From Streptomyces sp. CC228A (GTDB lineage Bacteria > Actinomycetota > Actinomycetes > Streptomycetales > Streptomycetaceae): a DNA stretch of 64,000 bases. The translations under genes were made by a program, and so were the position numbers. Below are positions 48,390 through 57,878 of the stretch, in pieces; positions within the stretch are counted from its first letter, which is position 1; each line of letters opens with the position of its first letter. Below the pieces are notes generated by a model that had not been told where the DNA came from, ran no database searches, and saw nothing but the letters and a program-made list of their open reading frames with translations. The stretch lies in assembly GCF_021390935.1 (NCBI RefSeq), contig NZ_JAJPUI010000002.1:806001-870000 (forward strand), given 5' to 3'.

Positions 48390-49988
48390 ATGGGCGCCAC
48401 GCTGCGCGCCGCGCGCGCCTTCCTGCTGCTTGCCGGTTTCTACCTGCTCGGCCTCGCCATGCTCGCCGCCCTCGCCGGGATGGACTGGGCCGCCTCGGTC
48501 TGGGCCCCGTCGAGCCTCGCGCTCAAGCTGTACGTGGTCAGCGCCGTCCTGGCCGTGCCGATCGTGCGCGGCATGTTCATGCTCCGGACGCCCAAGGGCG
48601 AGCCCGCCCCCGGCGTCCTCGTCAGCGAGCAGCAGGAGCCCCGCCTCTGGCGGACCGTGCGGGAGCTGGCCGACGAGGTCGGCACCCGCGCCCCCGACGA
48701 GATCCGGCTGACCGCCGACATGAACGCCTCGGTCAGCGAGGACGCCCGCCTCCTCGGCCTGCTCGGCGGGACCCGCCGCCTGTACCTCGGCCTCCCCCTC
48801 GTGGCGGGCCTGACCGAGGCGCAGCTGCGCTCCGTCCTCGCCCACGAGATGGGGCACTACGCCAACTCCGACACCCGTCTGTCCGCGCTGACCGTCCGCG
48901 GCCGCGTGCAGGTCGCCCGTACCATCGCGCACTTCGAGGAGCGGGCCGGCAAGAGGGCCGACAAGGAACGCGTCCAGCAGGAGAAGAAGAACGAGAAGCG
49001 CCTCGCCAAGGGCAAGGCGGCCAAGGAGGTCGACACCGCCGGGGCCGGCGTCACCTACCGGACGATGGCCAAGGTCTACCGGGTGTACGGCCACTTCTAC
49101 CTGCGGGCCACCCTCGCGTCCTCGCGCCGCCAGGAGCTGGCCGCCGACCTGGCGGCGGCCCGTATCGCGGGCCGGGACGCCACCGCCTCCGCGCTCCGTG
49201 AGCTCCCGGCCCTCTCCTCCGCGTTCGACTTCTACATGAACGCCTACGCCACCCTCGGTGTCGGCGCCGGTCTGCTGCCGCCGCCGGGCGAGGTGTTCGG
49301 CGGTGTCCGCCATCTACTGGCGGCCCGCGCCGACGAGCTGGAGGAGCTGCGCCGCGACCTGCCCACCGAGCCCGCGTCCCCCTACGACTCGCACCCGCCG
49401 ATCGCCGAGCGCGTCGCCCGCCTGGAGGCACTGCCCGACGACGGCCGCGGCCTGGAGGGGACCGGCCCGGCTCTGGACCTGCTCGCGGACGCGCGGGCCG
49501 CGATGGAGGCCGTCGAGAAGGCCGTGCTCACGCCGGAGGCGCGGCGGATGGAGCGCGTGGACTGGCCGGAGCTGGTCCACCGTTCGATGACCGTGTACGT
49601 GGCGCAGGGCGCGGAGCCCGTCCGGAAGGCCACCGCCGAGGTGACGGGTGCGAAGCCTTCGCTGGACTCGCTGCTGAACGCCGTCGACCTGGGCGTCGGC
49701 TGGGAGATCGCGGACCGGCTGCCCAAGTCGGAGGAGGCCGAAGCGGCGACGGGCCGGGCGGCCCGCGAGTTCGCCCGCCCGGTGCTGTACCGCGGCCTGC
49801 GGGGGCTGGTCGTCTGCGAGCTGATCGCCCGCGGCGACGCCCGCTTCGAGCTGTCCTGGTCGGGCCCGGCGGAGCTGCGCCTCGCCGCCGGGTACGACGA
49901 CGGGCTGGACGCGGCGCTGGAGGCCGCGGTCGACGACCGTCCGGACACGGCCCCGCTCCGCGCGCTCCTCTCCCCCGCAGCCGCCTGA
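48390..49988 (+). CDS. M48-family zinc metalloprotease, membrane-bound
   Basis: A 532-residue peptidase: two N-terminal helices (FLLLAGFYLLGLAMLAALAG, LALKLYVVSAVLAVPIVRGM), then the protease domain with the zinc motif SVLAHEMGHYANSD (HExxH), a charged insertion (RVQQEKKNEKRLAKGK), the third-ligand region SRRQELAADLAAARIAG and a further helical part ending in LLSPAAA. The family (HtpX/Ste24-like) cleaves membrane or misfolded proteins. ATG 48390 has GGGGGGA at 9 nt. It stands directly before two of the three helical-repeat proteins and may process membrane partners with them. Confidence 0.87.
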   Translation: MGATLRAARAFLLLAGFYLLGLAMLAALAGMDWAASVWAPSSLALKLYVVSAVLAVPIVRGMFMLRTPKGEPAPGVLVSEQQEPRLWRTVRELADEVGTRAPDEIRLTADMNASVSEDARLLGLLGGTRRLYLGLPLVAGLTEAQLRSVLAHEMGHYANSDTRLSALTVRGRVQVARTIAHFEERAGKRADKERVQQEKKNEKRLAKGKAAKEVDTAGAGVTYRTMAKVYRVYGHFYLRATLASSRRQELAADLAAARIAGRDATASALRELPALSSAFDFYMNAYATLGVGAGLLPPPGEVFGGVRHLLAARADELEELRRDLPTEPASPYDSHPPIAERVARLEALPDDGRGLEGTGPALDLLADARAAMEAVEKAVLTPEARRMERVDWPELVHRSMTVYVAQGAEPVRKATAEVTGAKPSLDSLLNAVDLGVGWEIADRLPKSEEAEAATGRAAREFARPVLYRGLRGLVVCELIARGDARFELSWSGPAELRLAAGYDDGLDAALEAAVDDRPDTAPLRALLSPAAA

Positions 49989-50302
49989 ACCACGGGGTGG
50001 CCGCACTCGCGAGCCACCCCGTGCCGACACGCACCACCACGCGCCCGCACGCACCACCGCGTGCGCACGCACCACCCGTGCACGCGGCCACGCACCACCG
50101 CGTGCCGCACGCACCACTCCGTACACCAGGGGCCCGCACCGCCACGTACACGAGAACACGCACCACCCCGTGCGCCGAGGCTCGCGCCGCCCCACGGCAC
50201 GAACCGCCCCGCGGCACCAACCGCCCCGCGGGCCCGCACGGCCCCGTGCGGTGCACGGCGCAGCCCCAGCCCCCACGTCCCACCCCCACCCCCGAGGTCC
50301 CT
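49989..50302. repeat. Low-complexity CGCACGCACCACC repeats
   Basis: The 314-bp gap contains about ten degenerate units of the type CGCACGCACCACCGCGTGC at 50030-50170, then GGCACGAACCGCCCCGCGG-like units. No gene is visible. Confidence 0.6.
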
Positions 50303-51460
50303 GTGAAAATCCTGCTCTGGGTCGTCGTGACCCCCGTCGTCCTGCTGGTCCTCGCGGTCGGCCTGTATTTCCTGTGGGCCATCATCAGCGGCCTCATCGA
50401 GGGCTGGCGCGAAGGCTCCGCCTCCGACCCGGAGGCCGAGCGCGAGGCGCGGGAGGCCGCCGAGCGGTCCGCCGCGATGGGCCTGCTGCCGCCGGAGCGG
50501 CAGCACACGGAGCTGGGCTTCCCCGACGCCCCCGCCGTGACGGTGGCCATGGCCGCAGCCCGGGCGGGCGACTGGAAGCCCGCGGCCGAGCTGTTCGACG
50601 AGACGGCGGCGTCCCGCGACTGGGAGCTCCGCTCCCGCCACGCGGAGCGGCTGAGCGAGGTCGCCGCCGACGACGACGCCTGGCTGGCGGCCTGGGAGGA
50701 GGCGCGCCCCGACGACCCGGGCGCGGCGCTGCTCCGGGCCCGCAGTTCGGTGCGGCTGGCGTGGAACATCCGGGGTGCGCAGCGCGCCCAGCACACGTCG
50801 CGTGAGCAGTTCGAGGGCTTCCACCGCACCCTGGCCCGCACCCGGCAGGAGCACGCCCGAGCGGCCGAGGTGGCGGTGCCCGGCGACCCGTGCCCGTACG
50901 TGGGCGCGATCTGGACGGCCATCGGCCTCGGGCTGCCGCACGAGGAGATGCACCGCATCTGGCAGGAGATCACCAGCCGCGCCCCGTACCACTACGAGGC
51001 GCACTACTCGGCCCTCCAGTACTGGTGCGGCAAGTGGCGCGGCTCGGAGGAGCTGGCGAGGGCGTTCGCGGTCAAGGAGGCGGCGCAGGCGCCCCTCGGC
51101 ACGCTGATGCGGGTGTTCCCGCTGATCGCGCACTTCGAGCACGACTCCTCGGACACGACCGACGTGGACCGCACCCCGGAGATGTACGCGGCGGTGGACG
51201 CCGCCCTCGCGGACGCGGCCGCCGCCGACCCGGACCACCCGCGGCTGCCGGAGGTCCGGCACCTGCTGGGCTACTACCTGAACCTCCAGGGCCGCTGGGA
51301 GGCGTCGGCCGAGCAGTTCCGCCTGGTCGACGGCTATGTGGGCACCCTGCCGTGGAACTACCGCGGCGACCCGGCGGGCGAGTACTGCCGTGTGCGGGAC
51401 GAGAGCGTGGCCAAGGCGGCGGAGGCCGCGCAGGCGGCTTCCGGCGGGGAAGGGGCCTGA
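50303..51460 (+). CDS. Helical-repeat (DUF4034-like) membrane-anchored protein, paralogue 2
   Basis: A 385-residue protein: N-terminal helix ([20 protein letters not shown]) and a soluble helical domain with the same motifs as the two paralogues: [60 protein letters not shown] and [23 protein letters not shown] 50303 follows a GAGGTCC. It is followed at 2 bp by paralogue 3, forming a pair in one operon after the M48 peptidase. Function unknown. Confidence 0.8.
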   Translation: MKILLWVVVTPVVLLVLAVGLYFLWAIISGLIEGWREGSASDPEAEREAREAAERSAAMGLLPPERQHTELGFPDAPAVTVAMAAARAGDWKPAAELFDETAASRDWELRSRHAERLSEVAADDDAWLAAWEEARPDDPGAALLRARSSVRLAWNIRGAQRAQHTSREQFEGFHRTLARTRQEHARAAEVAVPGDPCPYVGAIWTAIGLGLPHEEMHRIWQEITSRAPYHYEAHYSALQYWCGKWRGSEELARAFAVKEAAQAPLGTLMRVFPLIAHFEHDSSDTTDVDRTPEMYAAVDAALADAAAADPDHPRLPEVRHLLGYYLNLQGRWEASAEQFRLVDGYVGTLPWNYRGDPAGEYCRVRDESVAKAAEAAQAASGGEGA

Positions 51461-51462
51461 CG

Positions 51463-52539
51463 GTGGACTTCATCCAGGGTGCGGTCATCGCGGGCTGCGT
51501 CGGGGTCGGCGTGCTGGTGTACCGCCGTGTCGCGGGAGGTGCGGGGGACGCCGGGGCCCGGGCGGCCCGGGAGGCGGCGGCGCTGGGCCTGCTCCCGGCG
51601 TCCCGGCAGAACACGCTGCTGCCCGGCCCCGACCCTGCCCTCCAGGGGGCTCTGGCGGCCGCGGCGCGGGGAGACGGCGGGCCGGCGGCGCGGCTCATGG
51701 CCGCCACGCGGGAGCGCCGCGACTGGCAGCGCCGCTCCCGGTACGCGGCGTGCCTGGCCGAGGCGGCCGTCGAGGGCGCCGGCGGCTGGCTCGACGCCTG
51801 GGAGGCCGCGGCGGGCCCCGACGACCCGGACGTGGCGGTGGTGCGCGTCGAGTTCACGATCCAGCTGGCGTGGGCGCTGCGCGGCTCGGACTGGGCGAAG
51901 AACACGACGGGCGAGCAGTTCGCCGGCTTCTTCCAGGTCCTGCCCCAGGCCGTGGAGCGGATCGAGCGGGCGGCGGAGCTGAACCCCGGCGACCCGACCC
52001 CGTACGTCAGCGAGGCAGCCGTCGCCTGCGGCCTGAACTACTCCCACGGCGACATGCGCCGCATCTGGAAGACGATCACCCGCCTCGACCCGTACCACTA
52101 CCCGGCGCACGTCTCGGCCCTGCGCTACTGGTACCCCCGGTGGCACGGCTCCGACGAGCTGGCCGCGTCGTTCGCGCGGGAGGCCGCCGAGCAGGCGCCG
52201 GCGGGGACGCTGCTGCGGATGCTGCCGCTGATCGTCTGGTGGGACCACCGGGACGACGGCGCGAAGGAGGCGGACTTCCGCACGCCGGAGCTGGTCGCGA
52301 TGGTCGACGCGGCCCTGGTGGACGCGGCGGCCGCGCCGCCGGACCACCCGGACCTGCCGAGGGCCCGCCACATGCTGGCGTACTTCCTGGCCCGCCAGGG
52401 CAGGTGGGAGGCGGCGCTGGAGCTGTTCCGCCTGGTGGACGGCCACGTGGGGGCGGCCCCGTGGAGTCAGTACGACTTCCCCGCGGTGGCCTACTGCCAG
52501 TGGCGCGACCAGGCGGTACGGCACGCCGGCCGGCGCTGA
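51463..52539 (+). CDS. Helical-repeat (DUF4034-like) membrane-anchored protein, paralogue 3
   Basis: A 358-residue protein starting at GTG 51463 ([20 protein letters not shown] helix). The soluble part has [78 protein letters not shown] and [20 protein letters not shown], corresponding one-to-one with paralogue 2, so tandem duplication is evident. The start is 2 bp after the previous stop, with GGGGAAGGGG as ribosome binding site. Confidence 0.82.
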   Translation: MDFIQGAVIAGCVGVGVLVYRRVAGGAGDAGARAAREAAALGLLPASRQNTLLPGPDPALQGALAAAARGDGGPAARLMAATRERRDWQRRSRYAACLAEAAVEGAGGWLDAWEAAAGPDDPDVAVVRVEFTIQLAWALRGSDWAKNTTGEQFAGFFQVLPQAVERIERAAELNPGDPTPYVSEAAVACGLNYSHGDMRRIWKTITRLDPYHYPAHVSALRYWYPRWHGSDELAASFAREAAEQAPAGTLLRMLPLIVWWDHRDDGAKEADFRTPELVAMVDAALVDAAAAPPDHPDLPRARHMLAYFLARQGRWEAALELFRLVDGHVGAAPWSQYDFPAVAYCQWRDQAVRHAGRR

Positions 52540-52601
52540 GGAATCCTGCGGGCGGCCCGCACGTTCCGTACAGACAAGGACCGCCCGAAGGAGAAGCCTC
52601 C

Positions 52602-53267
52602 ATGTTCCTGTACCGCCGTACCCCTGAGCTGCCGACTCCGGAACAGGCGCTGAAAGGCCGCGCGGAGCCTGAGTTCGGCGTGCCCGAGCAGCACACGGTC
52701 CTCGGCAACCCCCTGCAGGGCCCGTATCCGGAGGGCCTGGAGGTGGCCGACTTCGGGCTGGGCTGCTTCTGGGGCGCGGAGCGCAGGTTCTGGCAGACGC
52801 CGGGCGTCTGGACGACGCTGGTCGGCTACCAGGGCGGCTTCACCGAGAACCCGGTGTACGAGGAGGTCTGCTCGGGCCTCACCGGCCACACGGAGGCCGT
52901 CCGCGTGGTCTACGACCCGCGGAAGGTGTCGTACGAGACGCTGCTGAAGGTCTTCTGGGAGTCCCACGACCCGACGCAGGGCTTCCGCCAGGGCAACGAC
53001 GTGGGCACGCAGTACCGCTCGGCGGTCTACACCCACACCGGGGCCCAGGCGCAGGCGGCGGAGGCGAGCCGCGAGGCCTACCAGAAGGTCCTGACGGGTT
53101 CCGGCTACGGCACGATCACCACGGAGATCCTCCCGGCGGAGGGCCGCCCCTTCTACCCGGCGGAGCCGTACCACCAGCAGTACCTCGACAAGAACCCGGC
53201 CGGCTACTGCGGCATCGGCGGCACGGGGGTGTCCTGCCCGGTGGGGGTGGCGACGGCGGAGGGCTGA
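52602..53267 (+). CDS. msrA: Peptide methionine sulfoxide reductase MsrA
   Basis: A 221-residue MsrA reducing S-methionine sulfoxide in proteins. The catalytic motif is [19 protein letters not shown]; substrate-pocket residues are in [31 protein letters not shown], and the resolving-Cys region is [13 protein letters not shown]. The first 45 residues ([16 protein letters not shown]) are the actinobacterial extension. GAAGGAGAAG precedes ATG 52602. It probably follows the helical-repeat pair as an independent gene. Confidence 0.94.
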   Translation: MFLYRRTPELPTPEQALKGRAEPEFGVPEQHTVLGNPLQGPYPEGLEVADFGLGCFWGAERRFWQTPGVWTTLVGYQGGFTENPVYEEVCSGLTGHTEAVRVVYDPRKVSYETLLKVFWESHDPTQGFRQGNDVGTQYRSAVYTHTGAQAQAAEASREAYQKVLTGSGYGTITTEILPAEGRPFYPAEPYHQQYLDKNPAGYCGIGGTGVSCPVGVATAEG

Positions 53268-53433
53268 GCGCTCACGGTGCGTGCCCGACGGCAGCGACCG
53301 CCGGCGAGCCGGTTCCGCTGACGTCCCGGACGGGGCGGGCCGATGGCCCGCCCCGGTGGAGCACGGCCCTGCCGCCGGGCGCCGCAGGAGGCGGGCCGGG
53401 CGCGTGCCGGGCCGACCGGTGCCGTGCCCGGCC

Positions 53434-53519
53434 GGTACGGGACGCGCGCGGGCGGACGGTACCGGACGCGCGAAGGCGGTACCGGACGCGCGAGGGCGGT
53501 GCGGAACGCGCGAGGGCGG
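53434..53519. repeat. 20-bp tandem repeat
   Basis: Units GGTACCGGACGCGCGA(A/G)GGC start at 53458, 53478 and 53498 (last one degenerate), with a longer copy at 53434. Array lies downstream of msrA and before the end of the L,D-transpeptidase gene; the 300-bp gap has no gene. Confidence 0.8.
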
Positions 53520-53567
53520 CGGTGCCCCGGGTGCACCGCCGCCCTCGCCCGTACCCTGCGGGACGCC

Positions 53568-54854
53568 TTACAGCGCCGAGCCGGCCTTCCAGTCGGACCA
53601 GTTCATGTTCCAGCCGTTGAGGCCGTTGCTCGGCTGGATGGTCTTGTCCTTGGAGTTCTTGACGATGACCACGTCGCCGATGAGCGAGTTGTCGTAGAAC
53701 CACGCCCCGGGCTGGTTCGGGTCGTTCGCGCCCTTCACGTCGTTGAGGCCCACGCAGCCGTGGCTGGTGTTGGCGTTGCCGAAGACGGAGTCGGCGCCCC
53801 AGTAGTTGCCGTGGATGAAGGTGCCGGACGTGGACAGCCGCATGGCGTGCGGGACGTCCTTGATGTCGTACTCGCCCTTGCCGTCGTCGTCGGTGAAGCC
53901 GACCGTGGCACCGTTCATCCGGGTCTCCTTGAACTTCTCGGAGATCACCATCTGGCCGTTGTAGGTCGGGGTCTCCGGGGAGCCGGCGGAGATCGGGATG
54001 GTCTTGATCGTCTTACCGTCGCGGACGACGGTCATCGTCTTCTTCGCGACGTCGACGGTCGACACCTGGCTGCGGCCGACGGTGAAGGTGACGGTCTTCT
54101 CCTGGACGCCGTAGACGCCCGGGGCGCCCTGCACGCCGTCCAGCTTCAGCTTCAGCGTGACGGTGGAGCCGGCCTTCCAGTACTGGTCGGGGCGGAAGTC
54201 GAGGCGCTGGGAGTTGAACCAGTGGCCGACGACCTCCTGGCCGCTGGTGGAGGACACCTCGATGGCGGCCTGGACGGCCTTCTTGTCGGTGATCGGCTTG
54301 TTGAAGTTGAGCGACACCGGCATGCCGACGCCGACCTTGGAGCCGTCCTCCGGCGTGAAGTAGCCGATGAAGCTGTTGGCCTCGGAGACGGTGGAGAAGG
54401 AGGTGTTCTCGTGGGCCTCGCGGCCCTCGGCGTCCGCCGCCGTCGCCGTGATCTTGTACGTGGTGGAGCGCTTGAGCTGCCCGGTCGGCTCCCAGCTGGC
54501 GCCGTCGGCGCTGATCTTGCCCTCGACGGCGGTGCCGTCGGCCGAGGTCATGGTGACCTCGGTGAGCTTGCCGTCGGCGACGGTCACCTTGGTGCCGTTG
54601 TTGATGCTGACGTTGTCGGCGCCGTTCTTGGGAGCGATCTCTATTCGGGCCTGCGACGTCTTCTGCGCGGCCGCCTCGTCGACCTGCTGCTGGGAGGTGC
54701 CCGGACTCTGGCTGCTGCTGGTGTCGCCGCCCGCGCCGTCCACCGGGGCGTCGCCGTCGTTGCAGGCGGTGAGCACGAGCACACCGCTGAGCAGTGCGGA
54801 CGCCGCCATCAGGCCCCTGCGCCGCTTGCTGTCCGTCATCACACGCTTCTCCAT
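53568..54854 (-). CDS. L,D-transpeptidase lipoprotein (Ig-like domains plus YkuD)
   Basis: A 428-residue lipoprotein. N-terminal signal GLMAASALLSGVLVLT ends in the lipobox LTAC, then a Ser/Gln/Thr-rich linker, two Ig-like domains (LtdMt2 type: EIAPKNGADNVSINNGTKVT and SFIGYFTPEDGSKVGVGMPV), and a YkuD domain with HGNYWGADSVFGNANTSHGC as active site (His and nucleophilic Cys, SHGCVGL). It forms 3-3 peptidoglycan cross-links outside the membrane. ATG 54854 (MEKRVMTDSKRRRG) has GGGAAG upstream; ATG 54839 is an alternative. Confidence 0.93.
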   Translation of the reverse strand: MEKRVMTDSKRRRGLMAASALLSGVLVLTACNDGDAPVDGAGGDTSSSQSPGTSQQQVDEAAAQKTSQARIEIAPKNGADNVSINNGTKVTVADGKLTEVTMTSADGTAVEGKISADGASWEPTGQLKRSTTYKITATAADAEGREAHENTSFSTVSEANSFIGYFTPEDGSKVGVGMPVSLNFNKPITDKKAVQAAIEVSSTSGQEVVGHWFNSQRLDFRPDQYWKAGSTVTLKLKLDGVQGAPGVYGVQEKTVTFTVGRSQVSTVDVAKKTMTVVRDGKTIKTIPISAGSPETPTYNGQMVISEKFKETRMNGATVGFTDDDGKGEYDIKDVPHAMRLSTSGTFIHGNYWGADSVFGNANTSHGCVGLNDVKGANDPNQPGAWFYDNSLIGDVVIVKNSKDKTIQPSNGLNGWNMNWSDWKAGSAL

Positions 54855-55087
54855 GGTCGCGGCTTCCCTGCCAACTCTTCCCACAACACCCATGACACCC
54901 GTTCCGGTTCCGTCCGGGACCGCGATGTGGGGAACACCACTGATCGACGCTCCGGTCCGGGGCCCGGTTCCCCGGTATAGGCGTGACCCCGGACACGCGC
55001 CCAGCGGGCGTGCGGTCCGGGGTCGTTCCAGCGTACGGGCAAGGGCGGAGGTGCCGTCACCCCGCACCCGCCCGGCGGCCGGCGGGC

Positions 55088-55456
55088 CTACCTCCCTCGC
55101 GTCTCCCCCCGCGCTCCCTCCTCCTCTTCCTCGTCCTCCTCCTCGGCGGTCTCGTCGTCCAGGTCCCACGCCTCCACGTCCGGGTCGTAGTCCGCCTGCT
55201 CGCTGCTCCAGGACGCCTGGACGAGCTCCACGCCCGGCATCTCGCCGAGCATCTGGAAGGGCTCGACGAGGTACGCGAGAGCTTCCGCTTCGTCGCCGCG
55301 GACGGCCGTCCTGGCGTGTGCGCGCTCCTCCTCGGGCATGAACTCGTCGTCCTCGATCCGTTGCAGAGCGGCATCGGTGAGCTCGCTCCGCTCGGTGACC
55401 TCCAGCACCAGGTCGACGCGAAGACGCACATACCGTGATGTCTCAACAGGGCTCAT
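55088..55456 (-). CDS. Conserved acidic protein, unknown
   Basis: A 122-residue protein: SRYVRLRVDLVLEVTERSEL, LTDAALQRIEDDEFMPEEER, YLVEPFQMLGEMPGVELVQA and then an extremely acidic tail (ETAEEEDEEEEEGARGE). The N-terminal 90 residues look like a small conserved alpha/beta domain that Streptomyces carry near hutH, as far as I recall. No motif indicates a function. Confidence 0.75.
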   Translation of the reverse strand: MSPVETSRYVRLRVDLVLEVTERSELTDAALQRIEDDEFMPEEERAHARTAVRGDEAEALAYLVEPFQMLGEMPGVELVQASWSSEQADYDPDVEAWDLDDETAEEEDEEEEEGARGETRGR

Positions 55457-55560
55457 ATGACGGAGCGTAAGCTCCCGGATCCGGGACTTTCCCGCGACCC
55501 GCTGCGTTCACTAGCATCGGAACGCCACCAATTCTCGGTTCCGCAAAAGGATCTGAAGCC

Positions 55561-55857
55561 GTGTCCGCTGCACGCCGACCCCTGCTGACCGCCACCGCCG
55601 CCGGGACGCTGCTCGGCGCGCTGTGGTTCGTTCCCTCGGCGAACGCCACCGACGACCGGCCGGCCTCCGGCACGGGCCGCGCAGGGTCCCCGGCGGCCCC
55701 GCGGGAGCCTGCGGGGCAGGACGCGCAGGAGCTGCGACTGGCCGAAACGGGCAGCCCGGACACCACGCCGTACCTCGTCGGCGGCACCGGCCTGCTGACG
55801 GCGGGCGCCGGACTGGTGGCCTTCGCGATGCGCCGCGGGGCGCACACCGCGCGCTGA
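55561..55857 (+). CDS. Short sortase-anchored surface protein (LAETG)
   Basis: A 98-residue protein: signal peptide (RRPLLTATAAGTLLGALWFV, cleavage near ANATDD), a 30-residue Pro/Ala/Gly-rich linker, then the sorting signal LAETGSPDTTPYLVGGTGLL followed by a hydrophobic helix and RRGAHTAR. LAxTG is the motif of class E sortases of high-GC actinobacteria, so the product should be linked covalently to peptidoglycan. The exposed part is only about 45 residues, too short for an enzyme. GTG 55561 is the start. Confidence 0.85.
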   Translation: MSAARRPLLTATAAGTLLGALWFVPSANATDDRPASGTGRAGSPAAPREPAGQDAQELRLAETGSPDTTPYLVGGTGLLTAGAGLVAFAMRRGAHTAR

Positions 55858-55896
55858 AAGCGGCGGTGCACGCCCCGCGGGGAGCCGTACCCGGTG

Positions 55897-57444
55897 CTAC
55901 GCCAGCGGGCCGGTGACCCGCTCGACGGCCGCGACCAGCTTCCCTTCCCGTACGAAGGCGTCGGCGGCCTCCAGGTCGGGCGCGAGGAACCGGTCCGGGC
56001 CGGGCCCCTGCACCCCGGCGGCACGCAGCGCGTCGATGGCGGCACGGGAGGCGGGGGCGGGGGTGAGCGTGTCGCGCAGCTCGACGGCCCGGGTCGCCGC
56101 GTACAGCTCGATCGCGAGGACGCGGTTGAGGTTGCCGATGGCGGTGCGCAGCTTGCGGGCGGCCGACCAACCCATGGAGACGTGGTCCTCCTGCATGGCG
56201 GAGGACGGGATGGAGTCGGCGGAGGCCGGCACGGCCAGCCTCTTCAGCTCGCTGACCAGGGCGGCCTGGGTGTACTGGGCGATCATGAGGCCCGAGTCCA
56301 CGCCCGCGTCGTCGGCGAGGAAGGGCGGCAGCCCGTGGCTGCGGTTCTTGTCGAGCAGCCGGTCGGTGCGGCGCTCGGCGATGGAGGCGAGGTCGGCGGC
56401 GGCGACGGCCAGGAAGTCCAGGACGTACGCCACGGGCGCGCCGTGGAAGTTGCCGTTGGACTCGACGCGGCCGTCGGAGAGGACGACGGGGTTGTCGACG
56501 GCGGCGGCCAGCTCGCGCTCGGCCACCAGCCGGGCGTGGGCGAGGGTGTCGCGCCCGGCGCCCGCGACCTGGGGGGCGCAGCGCACGGAGTAGGCGTCCT
56601 GGACGCGGGGGGCCTCGTCGGCCTGGAAGTGGCCGACCAGCCCGGAGCCCTTCAGCACGGCCAGCATGTTGGCGGCGGCCGCGGCCTGGCCCGGGTGGGG
56701 GCGGATGGCGTGCAGCTCCGGGCGGAGGACCTTGTCCGTGCCGAGCAGCGCTTCGAGGCTGAGGGCGGCGGTGATGTCGGCCGTCTTGTAGAGCTGCTCC
56801 AGGTCGGCGAGGGCCATGACCAGCATGCCGAGCATGCCGTCGGTGCCGTTGAGGAGGGCCAGGCCCTCCTTCTCGCGCAGCTCGACGGGGGTGATGCCGT
56901 GGGCGGCGAGCAGTTCGGCGGCGGGGCGCACGGTGCCGTCGGGGCCCTCGGCGTCGCCCTCCCCCATGAGGGCGAGCGCGCAGTGGGACAGCGGTGCGAG
57001 GTCGCCGGAGCAGCCGAGGGAGCCGTACTCGTGGACGACGGGCGTGATGCCGGCGTTCAGGACGGCGGCCATGGTCCGGGCGACCTCGGGGCGGACCCCG
57101 GTGTGGCCGGAGGCGACGGTCTTGAGGCGCAGGAACATCAGCGCGCGGACGACCTCGCGCTCGACGCGCGGCCCGAGGCCGGCGGCGTGCGAGCGGACGA
57201 TGTTGCGCTGGAGCCGGCCCCGCAGGTCATGGCCGATGTGCCGCGTGGCGAGCGCCCCGAACCCGGTCGACACGCCGTACACCGGCTCGGGCTTGGCGGC
57301 GAGGGCGTCCACGATCTCCCGGGCGTGCGCGAGCGCGTCGACGGCCTCCTGGGAGAGCTCGACGCGGGCGTTGCCGCGGGCGACGGCGATGACGTCGGCG
57401 GCGGTGGTACCGGACGTCCCCACCACGACAGTGTGCATATCCAT
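55897..57444 (-). CDS. hutH: Histidine ammonia-lyase
   Basis: A 515-residue HAL producing urocanate and ammonia from histidine. The MIO-forming tripeptide lies in EYGSLGCSGDLAPLSHCALA: the usual Ala is Cys here (Cys-Ser-Gly), as I recall for other Streptomyces HutH proteins. Further family blocks: VYGVSTGFGALATRHI, GLALLNGTDGMLGMLVMALA, NFHGAPVAYVLDFLAVAAAD and SSAMQEDHVSMGWSAARKL. ATG 57444 (MDMHTVVVGTSGTTA) is preferred from family memory; ATG 57438 is possible. It is a single gene, not in a hut operon. Confidence 0.95.
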   Translation of the reverse strand: MDMHTVVVGTSGTTAADVIAVARGNARVELSQEAVDALAHAREIVDALAAKPEPVYGVSTGFGALATRHIGHDLRGRLQRNIVRSHAAGLGPRVEREVVRALMFLRLKTVASGHTGVRPEVARTMAAVLNAGITPVVHEYGSLGCSGDLAPLSHCALALMGEGDAEGPDGTVRPAAELLAAHGITPVELREKEGLALLNGTDGMLGMLVMALADLEQLYKTADITAALSLEALLGTDKVLRPELHAIRPHPGQAAAAANMLAVLKGSGLVGHFQADEAPRVQDAYSVRCAPQVAGAGRDTLAHARLVAERELAAAVDNPVVLSDGRVESNGNFHGAPVAYVLDFLAVAAADLASIAERRTDRLLDKNRSHGLPPFLADDAGVDSGLMIAQYTQAALVSELKRLAVPASADSIPSSAMQEDHVSMGWSAARKLRTAIGNLNRVLAIELYAATRAVELRDTLTPAPASRAAIDALRAAGVQGPGPDRFLAPDLEAADAFVREGKLVAAVERVTGPLA

Positions 57445-57878
57445 ATTCAGCAGCCTACGGATTGAATCGCTGCATGTCACTACCCTGCCGCAGCATCGCC
57501 CCTTACCGCCCGTCCCCACCCTCCGCCCGTCCCCTCGGCACGGCCTCGGCCACGGAAGCCGGTGTGCGGCCCGACGCCGGACGGCCCGGCCCGCCCGCGC
57601 TGCGGCATCCTGACCGGCACGGCACCGGGCACAGGCCCGGAGCGGGTGGCCCCGCCCGCGGGCACTGCCGCAGCCCCGGCCGGTGACCGGCGCCGGTCAC
57701 CCCTCCCGCAGCGGCCGCGGCAGCCCGGCCAGGGTGCCACGCCGGCCACCCCTCAGGTCCGGGCCGCCCTCCTGCGGCGGCTGCGGCGCCCATGGGCGGG
57801 TGCCACGCCGGTCACCCCTCAGGTTCCGGGTCACCCTTCCGCAGCGGCTGCGGCGCCCAAGGGCGGGTACTGCGCCGG
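57445..57878. repeat. 66/67-bp tandem repeat between hutH and the GGDEF gene
   Basis: Imperfect units starting at 57693 (49 bp), 57742 (66 bp), 57808 (67 bp) and 57875 (partial) share CGCCGGTCACCCCTCAGG and GCGGCTGCGGCGCCCA blocks. The last unit runs into the 3' end of the GGDEF gene. No gene in the remaining 434 bp. Confidence 0.8.
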
